This document shows, one piece after another, positions 1 through 8,444 of a stretch of DNA of 64,000 nucleotides. The position numbers and the translations under genes were made by a program. Origin of the DNA: CAVTWD01 sp963738325. Its GTDB lineage: Bacteria > Actinomycetota > Acidimicrobiia > Acidimicrobiales > Ilumatobacteraceae. Location: contig CAVTWD010000017.1 of NCBI GenBank assembly GCA_963738325.1, positions 186,001-250,000 of the forward strand. The letters are read 5' to 3'. Position 1 is the first letter of the stretch; each line of letters starts with the position of its first letter. Under the pieces are notes generated by a model, which saw nothing but the letters and a program-made list of their open reading frames with translations, made no database searches and was not told where the DNA came from.

Positions 1-562
1 CGCCCTCGAAGGCGCGGACCATGGTGGCCACCGCGGTGGGGCTGGAGACGGCGATGTCGAGATGGTCGCCCCAATCCATGCCCACCACGGTGGTGATGCC
101 CCCGGTCAGCAGGTGATCGACCTGGCCGGCCCCGAGCAGATGGGCGTGGGCTTCCACCGCGCCCGGGGTGAGGATGTGTTGGTGGGCGGCGATGACGGCG
201 GTGTGAGGGCCGATCACGAGACCCTCGGTAACACCATCTTGGGCATCCGGGTTCCCGGCTTTGCCGACGGCCACGATGCGCCCAGCGCGCACACCCACGT
301 CGCCCTTCACGATGCCGAGGACGGGATCGATGATCGTGGCGTTGGCGATCACGACCTCGGGTGACCCGCTCGACGCGCTCGCCCGCGCCTGCACGCCCAG
401 CCCGTCGCGCACGTTCCCGCCGACCTTGGCCGCCAGCTCCTCTCCATAGGTGGTGTAGTCGTGTTCGATCTCGGCCAGCAGGGCCGAGTCGCCGAGGCGC
501 ACCAGATCACCGGTGGTCGGCCCGTAGAGCTCTGCGTAGCGGCGGCGGGTGATGCGGGCCAT
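1..562 (-). CDS. ureC: Urease subunit alpha (UreC), N-terminal part, runs off the window
   Basis: The catalytic urease subunit hydrolyses urea to ammonia and carbamate at a di-nickel site in the cytoplasm. The visible 187 residues start MARITRRRYAELYGPTTGDL, which matches the UreC N-terminus, and include a HAH pair near residue 140 that fits the nickel-binding HxH. The ATG overlaps the UreAB stop as TGATG, so the two are translationally coupled. The stretch after HxH reads GITTVVGMDWGDHLDIAVSS, where canonical ureases have a glycine-rich GGGTGP-type loop. It is therefore a divergent urease, perhaps like the second, UreAB-fused urease of streptomycetes (from memory). The rest of the active site lies outside the window. 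Confidence 0.85.
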   Translation of the reverse strand, partial: MARITRRRYAELYGPTTGDLVRLGDSALLAEIEHDYTTYGEELAAKVGGNVRDGLGVQARASASSGSPEVVIANATIIDPVLGIVKGDVGVRAGRIVAVGKAGNPDAQDGVTEGLVIGPHTAVIAAHQHILTPGAVEAHAHLLGAGQVDHLLTGGITTVVGMDWGDHLDIAVSSPTAVATMVRAFEG

Positions 563-1260
563 CAGGCCTCGAGGAAGCCGCGGGCCCGGGCCCGTTCGAG
601 GGCCGCCGGGCGATAGCCGTCATCGGTGGGACCGTCGGTCAAGTGATTGTGGCCGTAGACCTGGGCGCGACCGCCCAACCGCACCAGCGGGACGCGGACC
701 ATGACCCCCGGGTCGAAGCGCACCGCTGTGCCGGCCGGGATGTCGAGGCGGCACCCGAAGGCAGCGGCGCGGTCGAAGCGCAACGCCCGGTTGACCTCGA
801 AGAAATGGACGTGGCTGGCGACCTGCACGACACGGTCACCGCTGTTCGTCACCTCGACCTCGACGACTGGCCGGCCGGCGTTCAGCTCGAGCTCGCCATC
901 GGCAGCCAGCACCGCTCCCGGCGGTCCCAGCTCGTCGTCGGGCACCGATCGGCCGGGCCGGATCGGGTCGTAGACGACGACCAACTTGGTCCCCTCGGGG
1001 AACAGCGCCTCGACCACCAGCATGCTCACGAGGGAGGCCACGCCGGTGAGGACGTCGTCGGTGGTAAGGAGCGACGAGACGGCGTCACGCAACTCGGGGA
1101 TGGGGACGCCGTCGCGCGCCAGCTCGAGCGCCTCGTCGAGCAGCAGGGCCTCGGCCTCGGCCTGGTTGAGGCGCCGCCCCCGCGCCCGGCGCCGCCGAGC
1201 CAGCTCGGCCGCCTCGAAGATGAGGAGCCGTTCCTGCTCGGACGGCGTGAGGTTCAGCAC
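562..1260 (-). CDS. ureAB: Urease gamma/beta fusion (UreAB)
   Basis: This gene fuses the small structural subunits of urease. Residues 1-100 are UreA-like (NLTPSEQERLLIFEAAELAR, then LNQAEAEALLLDEALELARD). Residues ~120-232 are UreB-like (GPPGAVLAADGELELNAGR, then VQVASHVHFFEVNRALRFDR). The GTG at 1260 is chosen because the UreA-type sequence begins immediately after it and GGAG lies just upstream. A longer frame to 1326 adds 22 residues of no urease character. It is coupled to ureC by TGATG. No accessory genes (ureEFGD) lie upstream; they would have to be left of the window. Confidence 0.88.
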   Translation of the reverse strand: MLNLTPSEQERLLIFEAAELARRRRARGRRLNQAEAEALLLDEALELARDGVPIPELRDAVSSLLTTDDVLTGVASLVSMLVVEALFPEGTKLVVVYDPIRPGRSVPDDELGPPGAVLAADGELELNAGRPVVEVEVTNSGDRVVQVASHVHFFEVNRALRFDRAAAFGCRLDIPAGTAVRFDPGVMVRVPLVRLGGRAQVYGHNHLTDGPTDDGYRPAALERARARGFLEA

Positions 1261-1343
1261 GGCTGCTCCAGCGTGGCTGCCATCACCCGGACGGTAGTGC
1301 CGGTGTCCCCCACCGATGCCCGCCAAGGTGTGATCCTCCCTGG

Positions 1344-2144
1344 GTGATGCAGCGGCGCCTGAGCCCTCTGGCCACCGTGCCGGTGGCGGCGATGCTGGCC
1401 GCGGGCTGCGCGTCGACGCTGCGATCGGCGTCGACGACCGACCGGGTGCGGGCGCCCACGACGACCGCGGCCGCCACCGCGACTGCGCCCACGACGACCG
1501 CGGCCACCAAGACCGCCCCGACGACGACCACCCGACCAGCGTCCACCTCGGCCATCACGCCAACGACTGGCGTGCCCGTCGGCACCATCACGACCATCCC
1601 GCCCGCGACTCGGGCGGCGATGACCGGACGGTCATGGCACGCCGGCTGTCCCGTCAGCCTCGACCAGCTCCGGCTGCTGACGCTCTCCTACTGGGGCTTC
1701 GACGGCCGCGCCGCCACCGGCCATCTCATCGTGAACGCACGGCAAGCCAATGCAATGGTGGCCGCCTTCCGGAGGCTGTTCCAGCTTCGCTTCCGGATCG
1801 AGCGGATGGTCCCGGTCGACGCCTTCGATGCCGACGACGACGCGGCGATGGCCGCCAATGACACGAGCGGGTTCAACTGCCGGCGGGTGGTGAGGACGCG
1901 CACGTGGAGCCAGCACGCCTACGGGTTGGCCGTCGACGTCAACCCCCGGGTCAACCCGTGGCTACACGCCGGCAGGGTCGATCCACCGAACGGCGCGCCC
2001 TACGTCGACCGCACGCTCGGCCTCCCGGGCATGATCACGGCCGGCGACGCCGTGGTGCGGGCCTTCGCGGCCGTCGGGTGGCGTTGGGGCGGGTACCAGC
2101 GAAGCGCCCGGGACTACCAGCACTTCTCGCCGACGGGCCGTTGA
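1344..2144 (+). CDS. M15-family peptidase lipoprotein (D-Ala-D-Ala carboxypeptidase-like)
   Basis: This is a predicted cell-wall peptidase of the VanY/M15 type. It has an N-terminal signal with a lipobox-like LAAGC at residues 18-22, then a low-complexity Thr/Ala-rich linker to about residue 85, then the catalytic domain. The zinc-site signatures are SQHAYGLAVDVNP (His/Asp pair) and DYQHFSP near the C-terminus. Start is GTG 1344 or ATG 1347. The linker suggests a membrane-anchored enzyme reaching into the wall. It is transcribed away from the urease genes. Substrate specificity cannot be read from the sequence. Confidence 0.8.
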   Translation: MMQRRLSPLATVPVAAMLAAGCASTLRSASTTDRVRAPTTTAAATATAPTTTAATKTAPTTTTRPASTSAITPTTGVPVGTITTIPPATRAAMTGRSWHAGCPVSLDQLRLLTLSYWGFDGRAATGHLIVNARQANAMVAAFRRLFQLRFRIERMVPVDAFDADDDAAMAANDTSGFNCRRVVRTRTWSQHAYGLAVDVNPRVNPWLHAGRVDPPNGAPYVDRTLGLPGMITAGDAVVRAFAAVGWRWGGYQRSARDYQHFSPTGR

Positions 2145-2148
2145 CGGC

Positions 2149-2991
2149 TCACGAGCCCCCGGCGACGGGCTCGCCCAGCAGCTCGTCGAGGGCGGCGGCC
2201 GTGCCGAAGGCGACGTCGGGATCATCCGCCTTGATGCGCCCGAGGAAGGTGAGCGACACCTCGTCGTGCTCGATGGCCCCGCCATCGGTGTCGGGCGGCA
2301 GCGTCACGGCGTCGCCCCAGCGCATCCGCACGTGGAAGGTGTCCTCGTGGCCCTCCTTGGGCTGGAGCGAGGCGGCCGACATGGCGCGAGGCGGGATGGT
2401 TCCGACCGACGTGCGCCGCCAGCCGCGGATCTCGCTCAGGGCCAGGTTCGGGACGTTCACGTTGACGACCACCGGCTCGGCCGGGCGCGCTTCGACGAGG
2501 ACCCCGACCACCGTGGCCGCGACCGCCGCCGCAGTCTCCCAACGCTGCCCGACGAGCATCTCGTCCCAGCCCTGGCCTTCGACGCCGTACCCGGCCACCG
2601 CTTGGCTGATGGCCACGCCGCTGATGCCCCCGTTGCGAGCCGTGAGCGCCGCTCCGACCGTGCCCGAGTGGTAGACGGCGCGTCCGACGTTGGCCCCAGG
2701 ATTGATCCCGGACACCACGAGGTCAGGCGGGGGCCCGAAGGCGCCTAGCCGGGCGAACATGACGCACAGCGCGGGCGGGCCCGTCAACGCCCATGCCTCG
2801 CCGGCGCCGTCGAGGTCGCAGCGGTGCGCCTCGGGCTGGATCTTCTGCAGCGCGCCGAGCGCCGCGCCCGCACCCGAGTACTCCTGGTCGGGCGCGATCA
2901 CGACGACGTCGCCGTGGGGTCGGATGGCCTGCACGAGCACGTGCAGCCCGAGCGAATCGATCCCGTCGTCGTTGGTCACCATGATGCGCAC
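2149..2991 (-). CDS. surE: 5'-nucleotidase SurE
   Basis: SurE is a metal-dependent 5'/3'-nucleotidase and exopolyphosphatase involved in stationary-phase survival. The protein (280 aa) starts VRIMVTNDDGIDSLG, with the metal-binding DD pair. It also has APDQEYSGAGAA with the family serine and SGINPGANVGRAVYHSGTVG. The GTG at 2991 is the family-consistent start; the same frame stays open upstream but there encodes glycosidase remnants. It overlaps the end of the broken GH3 gene by 16 bases, so it may once have been its downstream operon partner. It looks intact. Confidence 0.88.
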   Translation of the reverse strand: MRIMVTNDDGIDSLGLHVLVQAIRPHGDVVVIAPDQEYSGAGAALGALQKIQPEAHRCDLDGAGEAWALTGPPALCVMFARLGAFGPPPDLVVSGINPGANVGRAVYHSGTVGAALTARNGGISGVAISQAVAGYGVEGQGWDEMLVGQRWETAAAVAATVVGVLVEARPAEPVVVNVNVPNLALSEIRGWRRTSVGTIPPRAMSAASLQPKEGHEDTFHVRMRWGDAVTLPPDTDGGAIEHDEVSLTFLGRIKADDPDVAFGTAAALDELLGEPVAGGS

Positions 2992-4060
2992 GGGCTTGTC
3001 GTAGCCGAACGGCGGCCGGACGGGCCAGCCGGATCCGTTCCCCCCACGCGCAACACCTGCCCGGGTTCGCCGGCGTGGCGAGCCACGCGCAGCTCCACCG
3101 GTCCCGGCTCCACCTCCCATCGCGCGCCGTCCGCATCCCAGTGGCGCAGGCTGGCCAGGTCGACGGCGACGGACGCGATGGCGGTGGCGCCCGGCTCCAC
3201 CCGCACCTTGGCCGCGCCGGCGAGGACCCATGCGGGGCGGGAGACGCTCGATGCGGGACGACGGAGGTACACCTGGACCACGTCGCGGCCGGGCGCGCCC
3301 GAGGTTCTCGATAGGCACCCGCACGCACAACGGATCGCCGATCGACCACGTCGCATCGGCGACCGTGGCCTCCCCCCGCCGAAGATCGCCGTACCCGAGC
3401 CCGTGCCCGAACCACCAGCGGGGCTCGACCCCTTTGGTGAGGTACCACCGGTGCCCGATGAGCAGACCTTCGGTGCAGCGGAGCTGGCCCGGCGGGTCGG
3501 CCCGGCTCACGTCGCACGGCGCGTCGGCCAGCGCGTGGGGCACCGTGAAGGGCAGCCGCCCTCCCGGCTCCTCGTCGCCGACCAGTACCTGGGCGAGGGC
3601 CTCGCCGCCGGCCATGCCCGGGAACCAGAGCACCACGATTGAGGCGACGTCCTCGGCCCAGGGCATGTCGATGGCCGCGCCCGCGTTGACCACGACCACC
3701 GTGCTGGGGTTGGCCGCCGCCACGCGCCGGATGAACTCGTCCTGGTCCCCGGGCAGCGACATGGTGAAGCGATCGCGGCCCTCCGTCTCCCACTCCTCGT
3801 CGGTGCCGACGACCACCACGGCCGCGTCGGCCTCGCGGGCGGCCGCCACCGCGGCACCGATCGGGTCGGCGCCCAAGGGCTCGCGTACGCCGACGCGCAA
3901 GGCGGCCAGCTGCTCGGGGGTGTCGCCTCGGGGGTACCGGACGACCAACTCGTAGCGACGCCCCGCCTCCAGCTCGAGCGCGGCCGTGATCTCGTGGCTG
4001 CCGAAGCCCGAAGAACGAGCCGCCGCGCTCGGCGGTCGCCGAATCGAGCAGGCGCGGCCA
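2976..4060 (-). pseudogene. GH3 beta-glucosidase C-terminal half, truncated and frameshifted
   Basis: This is the C-terminal half of a glycoside hydrolase family 3 enzyme. Visible pieces are AAREADAAVVVVGTDEEWET, GDQDEFIRRVAAANPSTVVV, LWFPGMAGGEALAQVLVGDE and WWFGHGLGYGDL, then a fibronectin-III-like tail (GRDVVQVYLRRP). The catalytic N-terminal barrel is missing. Coding homology stops near 4050, where a different gene fragment begins on the other strand. A one-base shift near 3300 (in gggcgcgccc) separates the FnIII tail from the rest. As given it cannot make a working glycosidase. Confidence 0.75.
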
Positions 4061-4069
4061 TCGAGGTCG

Positions 4070-4431
4070 ACGGGCCCGGCTTGGGCTTCGTCGACGTCTT
4101 CAAGACGAACGGGCAGTTCGAACGGCGTTTCGCCAGCCGCGGCCTGCTGGACGTGCCGTGGGGCCTGGCCATGGCACCCAAGAACTGGGGGGCCTTCGGT
4201 GGCGATCTGCTGATCGGGAACTTCGGTGACGGCCGGATCAACGTGTTCGACCCGGCCACCGGCAAGCAGGTCGGCATCTTGCGGAACCGCCATCACACGG
4301 CGATCCGGATCAACGGGCTCTGGGGCCTGATGTTCGGCAACGGCACCAGCGCAGCCACGACCACGCTGATCTTCAGCGCCGGGATCCGCGACGAAGCTCA
4401 CGGGCTCTACGGCGCCATCACGCCGAACTGA
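4070..4431 (+). pseudogene. C-terminal fragment of a TIGR03118-family protein
   Basis: The fragment encodes FVDVFKTNGQFERRFASRG, LDVPWGLAMAPKNWGAFGG, LLIGNFGDGRINVFDP and a terminal LIFSAGIRDEAHGLYG. I recognise this as the end of the TIGR03118 family (secreted beta-propeller-like proteins of unknown role). The N-terminal part and signal peptide are absent; homology begins abruptly near 4075, beside the truncated GH3 gene on the opposite strand. No start codon with a ribosome-binding site is evident. It is either a deletion/recombination scar or an assembly join. Confidence 0.6.
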
Positions 4432-4577
4432 TCCTCGGGCGGCGGCCAGTCGACCGGGAACCCCCCGGCTCCCGACCGGCCGACCCGAGCGGCGCGCCGC
4501 CCAGCGCCGCCTGCCCGGCGGGGTCGTGCATCGACCACGGCCCCGCCTGGCAGTGTGCCACCTGGCATTGTGACGGC

Positions 4578-4790
4578 ATGAGCGACACCTGGACCACGGT
4601 CGCGGCCGCCGAGGTCCGCGTGGGTGACACGGTCCGCCGGGGCGGTCAAGAGTTCGTCGTGGCCCGCGTCGACGCTCCCTTTCTCGGGCGCTCCGACATG
4701 GTCTCCCTCATCGAGGACACCCCGGCGCGGTGGCACGCGCATCCCGCGCGGGTCGGTGACGCCCTCGAGGTGCGCCGCCAGACGTCGTGA
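4578..4790 (+). CDS. Small protein of unknown function (70 aa)
   Basis: The frame starts at ATG 4578 and encodes 70 residues (MSDTWTTVAAAEVRVGDTVR...), with no recognised domain. The VRVGDTVRRGGQEFVVARVD stretch resembles a small beta-barrel that keeps a VGD/V pattern. Its stop overlaps the next gene's GTG by four bases (GTGA), which suggests translational coupling with the kinase-like gene downstream. I do not recognise the family. Confidence 0.6.
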   Translation: MSDTWTTVAAAEVRVGDTVRRGGQEFVVARVDAPFLGRSDMVSLIEDTPARWHAHPARVGDALEVRRQTS

Positions 4791-5578
4791 CCGGTGACGA
4801 GTCGGAGGTGCTGTTGCCGGGCGGGATGGGCTCGGGCGGTGCGGTCGTGCGGGTCGGGGCCACGGTGCGGCGGCCCCTCGGGCCGCAGAGCGCGGCCGTG
4901 CACGCCTTCCTCGGCCACCTCGAGGCCGTGGGGTTTGCCGGCGCGCCTCGCCACCTCGGCACCGATGCCGAAGGACGGGCTGTGCTGACCTACATCGAGG
5001 GCGAGGTCGGCCTCCCTCCGTTCCCGTCATGGACGGCGAGCGAGGCGCTGCTCGTGTCGGTGGCCGAGCTCCAAGGGCGGCTCCACACCGCGGCTCGCTC
5101 CTTCGTGGCTCCTCGCGACGCCTGGTGGGATCGCACCAATCTCCCGCCGCTCCCTCCGCAGCCAATCGTGTGCCACAACGACCTGTGCGTCGAGAACGTC
5201 GTCACCAACAACGGCCAGGCGACGGCCTTCATCGACTTCGACTTCGCCGCGCCCACCCACCCGCTCGTCGACATCGCCATCGCCGCCCGCCACTGGGTGC
5301 CGGTGCGCGATCCCGTCGACCTCGACGAGGGCCGCGCCCACGTCGATCAGATCGAGCGCTTCCGCCTGTTCTGCGCGACCCACGGCCTCGGACGCGACGA
5401 ACGGGCTCAAGTGGTCGCGGAGTGCGGCAACTTCCTCGACCGCGCCCTCGACTCGATGCGCTCCCGCGCCGCGGCCCGCCTACCGATGTACGTCGCCGCC
5501 TGGAAGGCAGGCTACGGGGAGCAGAACCGCCGCTCGCGTGCATGGCTCGAGGCTCACGCCGCGGAACTGGCCAAGTGA
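4787..5578 (+). CDS. Aminoglycoside phosphotransferase (APH)-family kinase
   Basis: This is a small-molecule kinase of the APH/choline-kinase fold. The catalytic loop is VCHNDLCVENVV (HNDxxxxN) and the metal-binding segment is AFIDFDFAAPTHPLVDIA. An N-lobe strand reads GGAVVRVGATVRRPLGPQS. The 263-aa length is normal. GTG 4787 overlaps the preceding small gene as GTGA. Most chromosomal members phosphorylate unknown metabolites, so resistance should not be assumed. Confidence 0.8.
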   Translation: MTGDESEVLLPGGMGSGGAVVRVGATVRRPLGPQSAAVHAFLGHLEAVGFAGAPRHLGTDAEGRAVLTYIEGEVGLPPFPSWTASEALLVSVAELQGRLHTAARSFVAPRDAWWDRTNLPPLPPQPIVCHNDLCVENVVTNNGQATAFIDFDFAAPTHPLVDIAIAARHWVPVRDPVDLDEGRAHVDQIERFRLFCATHGLGRDERAQVVAECGNFLDRALDSMRSRAAARLPMYVAAWKAGYGEQNRRSRAWLEAHAAELAK

Positions 5579-5661
5579 CGCGGCGAGTCGGGTGAGCGAC
5601 TGGTCTCCCAGCTCGACAGAGGCATTTCAAGGGTCTCGCAACCGGGCACCATCATGGCGGG

Positions 5662-7647
5662 ATGACCGGGCCCGCCACCGCTGACACCTTCCCGTCCGTG
5701 TTCCGCCCGCTCCGCGTCGGGACCATGGACCTCGACCATCGCCTCGTGGTGCCGCCCCACGGCGGTGGCGCCGGCGCGCTCGTCGGCAGCGAGGAGATGT
5801 TCGAGCAACACTGCCGCCACTGGCTGGCCAAGATCGAAGGCGGCGTGCAGTGGATCGGCGGCGGGCCCACGTTCGTGCGCAACCCGCTCCCGGCGGGCTT
5901 CGAACCGACCGGTGTGGGCGCCCACGGCCCCGGGCTCTTCCGTCACCCGCACTTCGTGGCCCGCCTCGGTCGCTTCGTGGAGCTCGTCCACGATGCCGGC
6001 GGCTTCCTGTCCACGCAGATGGTGTTGCAAGGAGGCATGCCGATCGCGCCCTCGGCCGGGTTGAGCGGCTACCACGACCATCGCATCCCCCACGCCCTCG
6101 ACCTCGACGAGGTGGCGTGGCTCGTGAGGGAGTACGGCGAATCGGCCGCGCTCGCGGCGGAGGCCGGCGTCGACGCCATCGAGCTGCACGCCAACCACGA
6201 CGACGTCCTGCAGTGGTTCCTCTCCCCGCTCACCAACCATCGCAGCGACGGCTACGGCGGCGACTTCGAGGGCCGGCGACGGCTGCTGCGCGAAGTCGTC
6301 GAGTCCATTCGCGAGCACATCAGCCGTCCGATCACCCTGGGTCTGCGGCTGTGCCTCGACGAGATGATCGAAGGTGGCTACGGCGTCGACGAATGCCAGG
6401 CCGTCGTCGCCGCGTTCACCGCGGAGGGCACCGTCGACTACTTCAGCCTCGACATCGGCAACAACTGGGGCGCACCGAGCTACATCCCGCCCGGTATGTA
6501 CGGCGAGGGTGAATGGGCTCCCCTGTGCGCACGGGTGAAGCAGGCCACCGACCTCCCCGTGGTGTATGCGGGGCGGGTCGCTCGGCCCGAGACGGCCGAG
6601 GCGATCCTGGCCGCCGGGCAAGCCGATCTCGTCGGGCTCGCCCGCGCCGTCATGGCCGACCCCTCGTTCGTGGCCAAGGTCGAGGCGCGCGAGCCCGCGC
6701 GCGTCCGCCCGTGCATCGGGCTGAACGAGTGCATCCACCGCCAGCTCGTCGACGGCTTGCCGTTCGGCTGCGCGGTGAACCCCACAGCGGGACGCGAGCG
6801 CGAAGGAGCGCTGTCACCCGTGGACCGGCCTCGCCGGGTCCTGGTCGTGGGAGGGGGCCCGGCCGGCTCGGAGCTGGCCGCGCTCTGCGCCGAGCGGGGC
6901 CATCGCGTGGCGCTCTGGGAACGCAACCCGCACCTGGGCGGGCAACTGGCCGTCGCCGCCCTGGCCCGCATGAACCGCCGCTACCAGGACTGGATCGACT
7001 GGCAGGGTCGCCGCCTGGTCGACCTCGGCGTCGACGTCCACCTCGGACGGGAGGCGAACGCGCCCGACGTGCTGGCCGCCGGGGCCGACGTCGTGGTCGT
7101 CGCCACCGGCGCGCTGCCTCGCGGCCTCTCGGTGCCCGGCGCCGAGCTCGGCCATGTCGTCCAGGCCGGCGAGGTGCTCGCGGCTCGGGTGCGACCGGGC
7201 CGGCGGGTGCTCGTGGTCGCGGAGGATGATCGTCTCGCGCCCCTCGCCGTCGCCGACCATCTCGCCGCCGACGGTCACGAGGTGACGCTCGTGTTCCAGA
7301 CGCCCTCTCCTTCGCCGTTGGTCGGCAAGTACTCGATCGGCGCGATGCTCTCGCGCCTCGACCGCGCCGGCGTCGAGCTCGTGGCAATGAGCCGAGTGGT
7401 GGGCATCGAAGCCGACACGGTGCGCCTCGCCAACAGCTACAGCGGCCGCCGCTCCTCACGCTCGTCGATCGACAGCGTGGTGCTGGCGTGCGGTGCCGTT
7501 CCCGATGACACCCTCTACCACTGCCTGCGGGCCGAGGCGCGCAACGGGAAGGGGCCGGCGCTGCACCTCCTCGGTGACGCCTACGCGCCGCGGCGCATGG
7601 TGTTCGCCACCCGCCAGGCGTGGGACCTGGCGCGCACGTTGGACTGA
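5662..7647 (+). CDS. Old-yellow-enzyme/2,4-dienoyl-CoA-reductase-type FMN/FAD oxidoreductase
   Basis: The 661-aa protein has the trimethylamine-dehydrogenase/FadH layout. Residues ~10-340 are an FMN TIM barrel (ELHANHDDVLQWFLSPLTNH, RSDGYGGDFEGRRRLL, VYAGRVARPETAEAIL). A short iron-sulphur segment follows near residue 350, then an FAD/NAD domain from ~residue 390 (RRVLVVGGGPAGSELAALCA). The cluster segment reads CIGLNECI...GC, so the second of four usual cysteines is Leu. The protein may hold an altered cluster or none. Homologues reduce enoates or demethylate amines; the substrate here is unknown. The gene is intact and monocistronic. Confidence 0.8.
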   Translation: MTGPATADTFPSVFRPLRVGTMDLDHRLVVPPHGGGAGALVGSEEMFEQHCRHWLAKIEGGVQWIGGGPTFVRNPLPAGFEPTGVGAHGPGLFRHPHFVARLGRFVELVHDAGGFLSTQMVLQGGMPIAPSAGLSGYHDHRIPHALDLDEVAWLVREYGESAALAAEAGVDAIELHANHDDVLQWFLSPLTNHRSDGYGGDFEGRRRLLREVVESIREHISRPITLGLRLCLDEMIEGGYGVDECQAVVAAFTAEGTVDYFSLDIGNNWGAPSYIPPGMYGEGEWAPLCARVKQATDLPVVYAGRVARPETAEAILAAGQADLVGLARAVMADPSFVAKVEAREPARVRPCIGLNECIHRQLVDGLPFGCAVNPTAGREREGALSPVDRPRRVLVVGGGPAGSELAALCAERGHRVALWERNPHLGGQLAVAALARMNRRYQDWIDWQGRRLVDLGVDVHLGREANAPDVLAAGADVVVVATGALPRGLSVPGAELGHVVQAGEVLAARVRPGRRVLVVAEDDRLAPLAVADHLAADGHEVTLVFQTPSPSPLVGKYSIGAMLSRLDRAGVELVAMSRVVGIEADTVRLANSYSGRRSSRSSIDSVVLACGAVPDDTLYHCLRAEARNGKGPALHLLGDAYAPRRMVFATRQAWDLARTLD

Positions 7648-7672
7648 CGAGAGCGCGTGCGGGGAAGTCGGC

Positions 7673-8149
7673 TCAGCGCGCGACCAGCTTCAACCGATCG
7701 CGAGCCGTCACCGCGTCGGCCACCCGCACGAGCTTGGTGGCCTTGGCCAACCCGTGAGGCGGCATGTTCCCATAGATCGCCTCGTACTCGCCGTCGCGGA
7801 CGAGGAAGGTCTCGTGCCAGATCCCAGCGCGGGTGTCCTTGCCGAGCCGCTTCCAGTAGTTCCGCCACACCTCGAGGTGCGGGTCGCGGCTGTCCTTGGC
7901 GAAGGCTTCCAGGTGCTCGAAGGAGCGCCAGTACTGGATGATCGTGAAGCCCGCCATCTGGTAGCCGAGCAAGCCCTTCTCGGGATGCTGGGTGAGGTAC
8001 TTCAGCATGTGGTTCATGCCGCGCCGGCCGCCGAGATCGGCGAAAGCCTTCAAGGCGTGCAGCTTGGAGTTGATGCGCGCGCCGATGATGAAGACGACGA
8101 AGTCACCTTCGATCTCGGCCGTCCAACGGCCCTGGCGGATGTCAGCCAT
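7673..8149 (-). CDS. DUF4188 family protein (monooxygenase-like)
   Basis: The 158-aa protein matches the DUF4188 pattern: GDFVVFIIGARINSKLHALK near the N-terminus, then GYQMAGFTIIQYWRSFEHLE, then RAGIWHETFLVRDGEYEAIY. Members have a ferredoxin-like antibiotic-monooxygenase fold and are often annotated as monooxygenase or phenylacetaldoxime-dehydratase-like; no catalytic mechanism is settled. It ends near the OYE-type gene's end, so the two converge. The gene is intact. Confidence 0.75.
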   Translation of the reverse strand: MADIRQGRWTAEIEGDFVVFIIGARINSKLHALKAFADLGGRRGMNHMLKYLTQHPEKGLLGYQMAGFTIIQYWRSFEHLEAFAKDSRDPHLEVWRNYWKRLGKDTRAGIWHETFLVRDGEYEAIYGNMPPHGLAKATKLVRVADAVTARDRLKLVAR

Positions 8150-8258
8150 CTGGGCAGCGTAGACACCGCCGATCAGGTCACTGACTCGTATCCCGGCGAA
8201 CCGTTCGGGACTCTATGTCGTAGATCACGTTGTTCCTGCCAGCGACCCGGAGCCACCG

Positions 8259-8411
8259 ATGTCCGCCATCCGACCCCCCTGCCAACCCATCGCCCCGGCC
8301 TTCTACCTCGAGCGCCCTGCCGGCGTGTGGCTCGCTGGCCTGCACGCCCGCCCGCCGATCCGCCCGGCCGCCCGCCCCCGCGACGCCGCTCGCCCCCGCG
8401 ACGCCGCGTGA
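8259..8411 (+). CDS. Possible 50-aa protein of unknown function
   Basis: A short frame from ATG 8259 encodes MSAIRPPCQPIAPAFYLERP and a tail that repeats RPRDAA. There is no clear ribosome-binding site. The tail is made by an 18-bp tandem repeat that runs on past the stop. Codon use is compatible with coding, but length and context are weak support. It converges on the MFS gene. Confidence 0.3.
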   Translation: MSAIRPPCQPIAPAFYLERPAGVWLAGLHARPPIRPAARPRDAARPRDAA

Positions 8412-8426
8412 ACCCGCGACGCCGCC
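8373..8426. repeat. Three-copy 18-bp tandem repeat
   Basis: The unit cgcccccgcgacgccgct occurs at 8373-8390, again with one change at 8391-8408, and as a more diverged copy at 8409-8426. It lies between the 3' ends of the DUF4188 and MFS genes and overlaps the possible 50-aa frame. Such GC-rich repeats could arise by slippage; I see no function. Confidence 0.7.
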
Positions 8427-8444
8427 TGAGCCCGGCGAGCACGC

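Noticed and set aside
2149..4401. One 750-residue minus-strand protein
   Set aside because: The frame strings together antisense of the TIGR03118 fragment, the GH3 remnant, out-of-frame FnIII and SurE. SurE has its own start; the rest is not one protein.
4787..5578. Aminoglycoside resistance gene
   Set aside because: Only the general APH kinase fold is supported; most chromosomal members are not resistance enzymes.
8373..8426. Tandem repeat as an iteron/origin
   Set aside because: Only three imperfect 18-bp GC-rich copies, no AT-rich region or replication gene nearby.
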